64,000 nt of DNA, from assembly GCF_000002985.6 (NCBI RefSeq), contig NC_003284.9, positions 15,252,001 to 15,316,000 of the forward strand, given 5' to 3'. The number at the start of each line of letters is the position of its first letter. Position 1 is the stretch's first letter. The position numbers and the translations under genes are program-made. This stretch comes from Caenorhabditis elegans (Eukaryota; Nematoda; Chromadorea; Rhabditida; Rhabditidae). Shown piece after piece: positions 55,092-64,000 of this stretch. Below the pieces are notes generated by a model. The model was not told the DNA's origin. It was given only the letters and a program-made list of their open reading frames with translations, and searched no databases.

Positions 55092-57365
55092 AACAAGCAT
55101 GTAAACTTCTTCACAAATGAAATTTCCACTTTAATCATAGGTTTCTAAAGCTTGAACATGGAACACATTTTCAAAAAAATTGCTAATTTGTTCCACATAT
55201 CAGAAAAAAATCAAGAAGTTCAATTCCAGAAATCATGAAGAATTATGATCGTATTCCCTTGAAAATATAATAAATCACGCATGTTATGACCCCTTCTTTC
55301 ATCAGTATGCCTGACATGTGCATGCCCTTTTGTTGGAAGCTTTCTGATTTTTTCCTTCTCCTCTCCTACCTATTCGTGCGTTCTCATTCCGTTTCCCTAT
55401 TCTCTATTATCTTTTTGCTCAACGAGCTAGCTTATACTACTAGGTCGTTCTACAACCTTTCCTCCTAACCACGATAAGATTAGCCACCACGGTTGCTCGT
55501 GCTGCACCCTGATTAGTATCCAACACTCTCTGGGCTTTGTAATCACTCATGTGTATAGCAGCGACCCTCTCACCTTTAAATTTGAATTCGTGTGTGCTGC
55601 TCATAGAGAGAAAAGACTCATATTCATCCACGTACCCTTTGCTTCATCATCCGCCTATACCCCCCCCCCCCCCCACAGCTTCTCCCTCCCGCTCACCAAT
55701 CCCTCCTCCTCTTTCCCCATTTTATGTGCACTTTGAAAATAACCTTATGAGATCGTCCAGTGAAAGGAAATGGAGACAAGAAGAGGCGCCGGTGGAAGGC
55801 AGGGGCAATAGGAGGAGAGACCTACTGTCACTCTCGTTTGACCGGCAATAGGCCCGATTGAATGTACGCGGTTTTCACGAATTTCAAGGTCTGACCCACA
55901 AAATTTCGTTCGCCCTCCATGCATCTTTCACCCAATTTTGCTTTTGCGCCAATATCCGCGCGCTGTCCCCCCCCCCCCCCCTCCCTCCATCCTTCATCCA
56001 TTCCGGCTTACCATCGTCTCTCTCTCGATTGTTGTGTGAATGTGTGTGTGACCTACCGACCTACAGTTTAACTTTCTCACTTTGTACTTTCTTGAATTAT
56101 CCTCCTCTCCTCCTCAACCGCCTTGCGTTTCGTTTTTCTTTCTCGCATTTTCATTTTTGTTCGATTAGTATCCTGGTTACTGGATCAGCGATGTAGCAAC
56201 AATGTGTTACAAGTTTTGAAACTAGCAAACTAGTTGAAAAAGTCTGGTCGATAGCTTATCACTTTTATGATTAACATGTTTCATTTATTTTCTATATCTG
56301 TTGCATTTCCGCCATCGTTGAGAATCGCTATTTTTCTAGAAACTAACTCAATAACTGTCAAAATGATGATTACCACGTTTTTTAGGCTCAAACCAAACCG
56401 GTATGTACTATTTCGGACAATAGAAAAACTGTATCACTTTGGAATAATTTTTTTTTAAACCTCACTGTATATTCCTTTGTAACAACTATTTGTATACAGC
56501 AGATATATAGGTTTGGTTTCAAGATATTAATAATATGATTAGTTTCAATACTATAGGAACATAAGTTTGATAAGCTTTTTCTCTATTTTCAAATTGAGCA
56601 AATTCTTGCAAATAACCGTAAAGTATCTTGCAAGTTAAATTGGTAAAATCTGTTTTTCTGTTCATGGAATGTTTAGGAACAATAATTGATTCTTTTTAAT
56701 TGTAGCAAAACTGATTTGTCAAACAAGTAACTTTTTAATGTTAAAAACTCTATTGTTATTTTTATTCTCATAAACCTACCACTACAGTTTTGTACCTTCT
56801 CAACCCACCCGGCAACGGCTCTCAGTACCAGGCGGTGACGTCCAAATGCTGCCATTTGGCTCTCAACGAGCTCCGCCGCCAAATGCGTGACCTTGAAAAT
56901 TGGTAGACGAACCCCCCCCCCCCCCCTTCCACCGTCCCGTCATTTGAAATGCTCTTTTGCACACTCTGATCTCACTTCGATAAACTCGACCGGCCCTACC
57001 ATCCGCGCTTTTTGTACACTGCGATTCTGACTCAGAAGTGAGGAAGATTTTGTACCTCTTTCGAACACACAATTTTACTTTTTTTTTGCTTCAAAACAAC
57101 TATACAATTATTCTGACTTTGTTCGGTCTTGATAATACATTTATTCACACGAGGGAGCTCATTTCCTATCTTCTTTTCCGTTCTGATTACTATACAATCG
57201 CTCAAAAACTGGGTAACAAAAATATTATCGCATTTTCACGACATCTACAAGTCTAAACCAATTGTTCTTCTTTGCTCCCCCTCCCATTTACATACCCCAT
57301 TATACTGTCCCTACCGTATGTTGCCTGCTCCATCTGCATACATTAATGACCTCTGATTAATGAGC
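55092..57365. other. Upstream region of nhr-91
   Basis: Contains C runs at about 55662-55674, 55968-55981 and 56911-56925, CT-rich DNA typical of C. elegans promoters, and a nuclear-receptor half-site at 56888. No coding exons recognised. Confidence 0.45.
56888..56896 (-). promoter_or_regulatory. Extended nuclear-receptor half-site TCAAGGTCA
   Basis: TGACCTTGA on the plus strand is a perfect extended half-site on the minus strand, the type bound by NR5 (FTZ-F1), ERR and GCNF/NR6 receptors. It is about 480 bases upstream of the nhr-91 start codon. Confidence 0.4.
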
Positions 57366-57378
57366 CTCTTTCAGTGCG
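57365..57378 (+). promoter_or_regulatory. Probable trans-splice acceptor of nhr-91
   Basis: CCTCTTTCAG ends at 57374, four bases before the ATG. With no upstream exon apparent, SL1 addition is likely. Confidence 0.45.
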
Positions 57379-60300
57379 ATGGACGTTGCGGACTCGACAT
57401 CTGAGACGCCACCTGTTTTTGACCATGACAACTTGGCTCTCGCGGCACAGACCAACTTGTTGCAGTTCTACCTGACACATTTGGCATCCACACTGGTGCC
57501 GCCAATGAAATTGGATATGAGAGACTCGATGACTCCAAGGTAATTGCATTTTCCTGAAGATGTGGAGAGCTTAGTTTCAAAATTTTAAATTTTCAGCTTC
57601 AGTCAAACCGAAAGCCCAAACTCTGAAACCGACGACTCCACTTCTGCAGCAAACAAAGTTCTATTCTCTATTCTTGGAACTCCAACAACAGACAGTACTT
57701 CGGTATGCGAACTGAATGAAAATTATTGAAATTATGTAGTAGAACAATTACAGAATGCCGTTTCAAAATCCAGCAGCAAGCTGTGCTCGGTATGTGGTGA
57801 CAAGTCAACCGGTCTACATTACGGTGCTGCCACCTGTGAAGGGTATGTGCATTTAGATATTAAAAATACGGAGGGGGGGGGGGGAAGTTCATACTTCGAG
57901 CAACAACAAAAAACTTTTTTCATGTATTTTGAAATTTACGCAGTTTCTGCTGTTTTCTGACCTCTGTTTTGAATTGTGGTACTTCCAATTAAGACATTGA
58001 TGTTAATAGGATGCCATATAATACTATTTCAGCACTACATAATTAACCAAATTTTTTGTTTCAAAATATACATCTGGAATTATCTTTCAATCTGTATCTC
58101 TGTAATTAATTAATTAGGCAAGTGTTTTTACTGTTTGATGCTTTGAAATAGTGATGCTTTGAAAATTACTCTAATATAAATATCCATGCCGATTTCATAA
58201 TTTAATTTAGTTTCACTTCACTTTCTTCCCTTTGCTTATATCTTGTTTTCTATCGAAAGTTTTCATATTGTTATTTTTCTTTTCCCGGGTGGTCAGAAAT
58301 CTGTTCCGCTCGCCCTCTTCCAGGATCAACATAAAAACTGTCTGGAGAGAAGAAGGGGGAGAGCTATTAACGGAATTAGTGATCGGATCGGGAAAGCGAA
58401 AGTGGTGGTGGGGGGCACCACACCAGTGAAAGTCCAGTTGTCAGCACCAGTGCGCTACATTTTCATCCGATGCTGGGGAGGGGATGCTGACGCCGTCGCC
58501 GCCGTCGTCGTCAACGTAGACACACGTCCGCCTCGGGTGCTGGAGGGGGGGGGGGGCAGTCAGATTTTGCGGCCTTCAGAATCCGCGATGATGGTCAAGG
58601 CCTTCAGCATGACACGACGCACCGCCGAACACCCAGTCAGTGAAATGTTGCGAAGGGCGACGGCCGGCCAAATGTGTCACGCACCTCGACCATTCGTTTC
58701 TCACTACAGCGCCCTTCTCGCCTCCCGGTTGACCCTCGGTTTGGAAGGAGGTGAAGTCGGTAGTGGAAGTGCACTTTGAATCGGTTTAGACGGTTTTCTC
58801 TAGGTCACACGCACCATAAGAACTTGTTTCTTTTTTTTTCAATGTGTTACTATAAAAGTGATACTATCTGAATAAACCCTAAATCATAAACCCTTAAAAA
58901 AATATTTTTTTAACTCACAATTTTTCCATTTACAGCATAAACGTTCCCAAAATTATAGGCGCTCATTGTAAATATTTCATCTCAGCTTGCTGTAAATATT
59001 TCTATTTGACTGTACTGTTGTAAAGAACTGTGATTTTTAGTTGATGTCCGTCGAAATAATTATCTGAATAAAAAAAAACGCAATTGACCCGCACTTACGA
59101 TAACAATCAAGCTATTTCACAAAAACGGGAGAGCTGCGAAAGTTCCCCCGAAAGTTCAGAACGGCCTTCCTAAGATAACAATCAGTGTACCACACCGTAC
59201 TCAAAGTACAGAGGACACTCGGATAACGATCAAAGTAGGTTTCAGTAATCGACAGCTCAGTTAGAGAAAGTTCAAGTAATACATATTAGTCTATATCATT
59301 ATCAATCGGACATATTGTCTCTCCGGAAAAAAATGTCGGAGGTCGACAAGGTTTTGTTAGGGAATCGCGTCGGACAAGGTCGGTTCAACTGGTGCCATTT
59401 GCGTACCTCTTCTCGTCACCTCTACTTTTCGGGGCCGCTCCTCCCCATCTTACTCGCTGCCCCACCTCTCATTTCTGATGACCACGACCCAATTTAAAGT
59501 GATTTTTGTCTTTTAAGTTGACCTTTTGCACAGTTTTCGTAGAGTTTTTTAAAATTTTAATTTAGAATATTTTCTATTTTCAAAACTTTTAAGCTGCCTT
59601 GCTGTTTCTTAAATTTATTTAGAAATTTAAGTTTTAACACGAAAATAATAAAAAAAACTTATTTTTATTTCTGTATAGGCTCACGTAACTTTTTTTTGTG
59701 CTTAAGTTTTAATGCTTATAATTGTGTGGAACGGTTTTACATTTTTAATCGGAATAAAATACCATTTCTAAGCATAAAAAATGCATGGCATAGTTTGTTT
59801 TCTAACAGCGGAATGCCTCGAATTTGACTTAAAATTTCAGTCAACCTATAAATCATGCAACCCATAGATAAAAATTTCCTCGGATGCACTTAGTGCCAGA
59901 GTGTCTGATTTCGGTTTGATCTACGCAGGTCTACAAAAAATGCGGGAGTTGAGACGCAGAGCAACTGATTTAGCATGGTTAAAAACGTGCTGACGTCACA
60001 TTTTTTGGGCAAAAATTTCCCGCATTTTTTCTAGATCAAACGGTAATGGGACAACATGGCACCACGTGCGGATAATCTATTGGTTCAGAAAGCCAAAAAG
60101 TAGAAACAAAAAAATAGTCCAAAAAATAAAATGCCACATTAGCTAGAAAAATTGCAACACGTTTTTTTTTCAAGACACCAGTAACTTCTCCCCTTTTTTC
60201 GTCATACAACTTGAAAAAAGTTATGACAGACGGAAAATGTGGGTAGGTTGCAAGGGCATCTTAAAGAACAAGGTCACTCGAAGACCCCAAAAAGAGACGT

Positions 60301-62465
60301 CTCTGTTGCTGCCTCTTTTTTTTTTGCGCATTTCACTTTACTATCATTTTAACCCACCACCTTTTCCTCCCCCACATTTTCTTTTCCGCCGTCTTCTGGT
60401 TCTTCTAGTCCGCCACTTCTCACGTCGTCTGATTTTGAATTTTTTTTCCCGCCGTCCGTCTCGTTTTCCAAATGTTTCCACTTGTTTTGTTCTGTTGCAT
60501 TCATTTTTCTCGATTCTGAAATGTCAACAACTGTCATTTGGCCGCTGGTCAATTGATTTGTTCCATATGCTCCACCTGCTCGTAACTTGTTACTTGTAAC
60601 CTTGAATTTTCAAATTTTGAAACCCAGCTAGTTCAAAATGCTCAACAACTACTGTATTTCAGGTGCAAAGGATTCTTCAAGCGGTCCGTTCAAAACAAAA
60701 AAGTATATCACTGCAGTCAAGACAACTGCTGTGAAATTGACAAACAAAATAGAAACAGGTATGTAAATTCGAAAAATTCCATTCAACAAAAAAAAAGTTC
60801 ACAATAAACCGTAATTGACCTTCCAGGTGTCAATCTTGTCGTTTCCGAAAGTGCATCAGCAAGGGCATGCTAACCGAAGGTTAGTTTTTCGGCACGGAGA
60901 ATAACCGCAAAATTGTTTGTCTTTTTGTAGCAGTGAGAGAAGATCGCATGCCCGGCGGGAGAAATGGGAACAGTATCTATAGCAACTACAAGCAGAGGAG
61001 GAGTATCATTAGGAAAACGAAAGATTATGTGGAGGAGCAGGAGAGAAGGCCGTTTCAGAGCCTTCCAAGTGGGAAAAAGTTAATAAAGGTGAGTGAGCAC
61101 TTGCAGAGCGATATGTAGTTTTTTGGCAGCCCCCGACACTTTCGGGGTTTCCATACCATGGTGGCTAGTGGCTCGAGACCGGCGGAACCTCGAAAGTGTC
61201 GGGGGCTTCCAAACAACTACATATCGCACTGCGTTGCTCAGCCCCAGCTCTAAATGCGGGGCTGGAGCTGAGCCCCTCGCAGCCCTTTAGCAGCCCTAGT
61301 GCATTATGAGCCAGTTAAAAATTTGAAACAAATTATTGCCTTATTCGATTTTGCTATTTTACAGGAACTGGTTGAGATGGACTGCCTAGACCGGCTCATC
61401 AACCTAAAAGGACTCCGAATTAATCCATCTGCAAACTGCGATATTGCCCCTGCTTGCAAAAGGTTAACCAGAATAGGAGATGAAATTGTGGAGCAACTTG
61501 TTGAGTGGACGAAAACCTTGCCGTTTTTCGACGAACTACCCGTAGAAGCACACACCCACCTTTTGACACAACGATGGGCCGAGCTAGTATTACTATCTGC
61601 TGGATACTACGCGTGCTCGGTCTTTACTCCGGACTCCCCCGACACAACAGAAATGATAGACGAAACTGACGAGATCTCATTCACAAACCCACAGGTCAAC
61701 CTTCGGCTACTTCAAAATCGATTATCACTGGTGCTCGGCAAAGAAATTCCATTGGAACACGTGGCGAAGTAGACTATCAAACTTAACTTTATTTATTCTA
61801 AATGATAATTTTCCAGAGAAGCCGGTCCGCTTGTCACCCGTTTCACGACCCTCCTCCATTCGTTCTCAAATCTCAAGGTCTCTCCGGAAGCGTACGTCTG
61901 TATCAAAGCTATCACTCTTCTTCACCTCTCCGCCGACTCGACACTTGATAGGAGTATCATCGACAAGGTCAACACGCTTCAGGATCACTTTGTCAAAACA
62001 CTTCAAATTCATCTGCACCAGCCGGGAGAGGACGCGCAGACGACGAGCCTCGCACAGATACTTGACTGGTGAGTTTTTATTAAAAATTGTATCAGAGTTA
62101 GAAAAAATGCATGTTTTCAATAAGTTGATGTGCACCTTTGGAAGCCCACCTGACATAATTTTTAATTGCTTATTCATATCCGTAAAATTTGCTAAGTTGG
62201 CAAAAGTGAATAGTTTTCCTAATGATACCTGTCCAGTCACTGACTTTGGTTCTCATTCCAAAATAAATTATAGTCGTACATATTCTGATATACGACATTA
62301 CTTTAAAAGGCTCTAATATTATATAATCATTCCATGATAAAACGTTCGCAATTTTCCAGGCTTCCGGATTTGCGAAACGCTTCGTCAGTGCTGCTTCATT
62401 CAAAAATGTTCTACGTCCCATTCCTGCTTTGCAAGAATCCGCGACGTCTAGTGTTCGACGAGTAG
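57379..62465 (+). CDS. nhr-91: Nuclear hormone receptor, GCNF/NR6 type
   Basis: Nine exons, 57379-57539, 57597-57702, 57754-57842, 60663-60758, 60827-60879, 60931-61088, 61365-61768, 61817-62068 and 62360-62465, join in frame (1425 bases, 474 residues). The DNA-binding domain starts near residue 100: CSVCGDKSTGLHYGAATCEG, P box CEGCKGFFKR, second finger ending CQSCRFRKC. It is followed by the MPGGRN motif characteristic of GCNF (NR6A) and FTZ-F1 relatives. The ligand-binding domain spans exons 7-9 (WAELVLLSAGYY, LTRIGDEIVEQLVEW, ending LVFDE). GCNF-type receptors usually repress genes through AGGTCA sites. The 2.8-kb intron between the two halves of the first finger holds a GC-rich island and a MITE. 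The symbol is from memory of the C. elegans NR6 homologue. Confidence 0.9.
58300..58785. other. GC-rich island in the nhr-91 third intron
   Basis: About 480 bases with clearly higher GC than the AT-rich intron, including GACGCCGTCGCCGCCGTCGT and a G run at about 58546-58556. A 178-codon frame is open, but its product is low-complexity. It could be an internal promoter or enhancer. Confidence 0.4.
59887..60068. mobile_element. Palindromic MITE family B in an nhr-91 intron
   Basis: CACTTAGTGCCAGAGTGTCT to ..GGCACCACGTG. Flanks are CGGATG and CGGATA, a 6-bp target duplication with one change. Confidence 0.75.
61100..61240. repeat. GC-rich inverted-repeat element in an nhr-91 intron
   Basis: GCGATATGTAGTT and AGCCCCCGACACTTTCGGGG on the left face CGAAAGTGTCGGGGGCTTCC and AACTACATATCGC on the right. 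It is a member of the CCGACA family, with arms of about 40 bases. A further GC-rich imperfect hairpin follows at 61237-61275. Confidence 0.75.
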
Positions 62466-63060
62466 TCTTCCCCAATACCCTCAATACAGCTTTATTTCTC
62501 GGTTGTGCAATATAATTTAGTTCATTTTTTCCACTTATTATTCGTTTCTTTTTTTTTTGAAATTCCCCTGCCTCTTTCCAATTCTTCCCACGAAACCAAA
62601 AAAGTTGACGTTTTTTTTTTCTTCTCTGTCTCTATCAATCAATCTGTTTGATCTATCTATCATAACATAGACGTGTGGTCGGAAACATAATCAAATAGTT
62701 TCTATGATTTTGGATCCTACAGTATCATTTTCTACTACTTTTCTTCAAGTTGTGAATTTCTGGAATAATTTGTGTGCAATTCGTGATGTCTTTGTGTTCT
62801 CTCCCCATTCTCTGTTCCTATCTCGTTTCTCATTCACCCACTCTCTCAAACAATTTGTAGTGTATTTTTCTACGAAAGAAAAAAATTTATTGGTTTAACA
62901 TTTTTTTTAAATTTTACAGATTACAGAATCAGAATTGATACATAAACCATATGTTATGTTGTTGAAACTGCTTCATTTCGAAGTCAGTTATTGAACTCGA
63001 ACGCCGATCTTCCGCTAAAAAATAAAAATTCCGGAATTTTTGATTTGAAAACTCTGAAAC
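62466..63060. other. Convergent 3' region between nhr-91 and the globin gene
   Basis: TTTATT at 62886-62891 gives a minus-strand AATAAA usable by the globin gene. No other feature recognised. Confidence 0.45.
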
Positions 63061-63617
63061 TTACGTCAACAGCTGAACGCGAGGAGTTAGCATTGGTGAG
63101 TGGTGAGCCAGGCGAGAAGCATGAGCAAGACGGTCTGCTAGAAATGAAGACATCACCATCCATGCCTTCACCGTTTCTTTATGACGACGCCCCGGACCAT
63201 TCCATTCGGTGGCGGTGGTTAGCAAGCTTTCGCCAAATTTTTCCCAATGTTTTCCACTGAAAATAAAGATCAATGTAAATTAATGTAAATTAATATTAAA
63301 AAATTATTTCAAAAAAAAAACCGGAAAAATCATGAAAGAATAAGTACATCTTATCTCACTAATGTGATAATCGTGCAACTCACGTGATCTTAAAGTTCGC
63401 GTGTCCTCGACCAATCAAGTCCAGCCAAGGTTTGACGCCGGTCTCCAGGTTCTCCAGGTTGTCCACACATGATTGGACCAAGTCGACAAAGTATTTGACA
63501 TGGCGATTCTCTGTTTCCTTGTCCACGAAAATTGCGTGTGTCACTTGAGCAGCAGTGATGAATGCTTCAAGCGAAGCACGACCGAACTGTGCTTTGGGAA
63601 TTCGATTCCAAGATCGC
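63061..63617 (-). CDS. Globin, last two exons (5' part outside or unresolved)
   Basis: Exons 63617-63384 and 63256-63061 join in phase and end at TAA (63061-63063). The visible 143 residues align with the second half of a globin fold: an E-helix region (HVKYFVDLVQSCVDNLENL), then LIGRGHANFKI, where the His is in the position of the proximal haem ligand F8. Helices G and H follow (HWEKFGESLLTTATEW, VKAWMVMSSFLADRLA) and a short tail. C. elegans has over thirty globins, many neuronal, acting in oxygen or redox sensing. Which one this is cannot be told here. The exon at 63617 starts one base into a codon, so upstream exons exist, probably beyond 64000. Confidence 0.8.
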
Positions 63618-63670
63618 CTGAAAATGAAAAGGAGCATTTTTTATTATAACTTTATTTTGGTAGTTCAGGA

Positions 63671-63902
63671 CAGGGGTGTGCAACAAAGTTGCCGAATTTG
63701 CCGGGCGCGGCAAATTTCAAAAAAGTCGATTTGCCGAAATTGCCGAGCTCCGCAAATTTAAAAATTTGCAGCACACGTCAAAAACTTGATGATACATTTT
63801 AAATTCAGTTAAATGCCGCTAAATTTTTTAGTTAATTTAGTTATTTTGATGTTTAAGTGGACACACCACACGGAACAACATACAAATCTTATTCAGATTT
63901 GT
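63671..63902. mobile_element. hAT-type MITE, left part
   Basis: CAGGGGTGTGCAACAAAGTT begins at 63671, and the interior (TTATTTTGATGTTTAAGTGG) matches the 3748 element. The right end is missing where a family B repeat begins. Confidence 0.7.
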
Positions 63903-64000
63903 ACCATTACGGTTTGATCTACAAAATATAAAAAATGCGGGAATTTTTTGCCCAAAAAAGTGTGACGTCAGCACGTTCTTAACCATGCGAAATCAGTGGA
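63903..64000. mobile_element. Palindromic MITE family B, cut by window edge
   Basis: ACCATTACGGTTTGATCTAC then GTGACGTCAGCACGTTCTTA matches the family interior. Its outer end may have been lost in the junction with the hAT MITE. Confidence 0.7.

Noticed and set aside
58243..58779. 178-codon open frame in the nhr-91 intron
   Set aside because: The open frame follows from the GC-rich island. The product is low-complexity and lacks a family or splice partner.

Overview
The window looks like nuclear DNA of the nematode Caenorhabditis elegans. It is AT-rich, with short introns ending in TTTTCAG, many small inverted-repeat elements, and three genes I recognise from their translated exons: kin-20 (casein kinase 1 delta/epsilon type), ser-2 (tyramine receptor) and nhr-91 (GCNF/NR6-type nuclear receptor). 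All three are X-linked in C. elegans, so this is probably chromosome X. That placement rests on memory, not on a search. Exon models were built by hand: every internal splice junction quoted has GT..AG ends and a matching reading frame.

Layout. 1-1.9 kb: 3' part of a coiled-coil/RING protein (+). 2.3-9.3 kb: mobile-element rich. It holds a degenerate coding fragment (-), a tandem array carrying two clean MITE insertions, a hAT-transposase-derived gene (+), a reverse-transcriptase fossil (-), a small secreted repeat protein (-) and a second hAT MITE. 10.7-15.9 kb: an eight-exon unrecognised gene (+) with a tRNA-derived SINE in its last intron. 17.7-21.7 kb: kin-20 (-), followed by about 6 kb of simple-sequence-rich 5' region. 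27.7-28.1 kb: 3' exons of a small unknown gene (+). 31.5-34.2 kb: a head-to-head pair, a 133-residue Cys/His-rich unknown (-) and an SXP/RAL-2 (DUF148) family gene (+). 34.8-42.9 kb: ser-2 (-), with three further candidate first exons out to 53.3 kb. A tRNA-Ile(AAT) gene lies inside its long 5' region at 45.5 kb (+). 57.4-62.5 kb: nhr-91 (+). 63.1-63.6 kb: 3' end of a globin gene (-).

Working together. There are no operon-like same-strand clusters. The named genes act in separate processes: KIN-20 in developmental timing, SER-2 in Gi/o-type amine signalling in neurons, and NHR-91 as a transcription factor. What unifies the window is its repeat history. At least six inverted-repeat families are present, several with intact target-site duplications, and one tandem array keeps the empty and filled versions of the same site side by side.

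Most interesting leads: (1) empty/filled insertion site pairs at 3.5-4.8 kb; (2) a palindromic MITE family with 6-bp target duplications; (3) a tRNA-derived SINE in two copies; (4) alternative exons in kin-20 and ser-2, including a candidate short-tail kinase isoform with its own poly(A) signal and a frame-breaking ser-2 cassette exon; (5) the unclassified gene pair at 31.5-34.2 kb. I did not find a novel multi-gene system.
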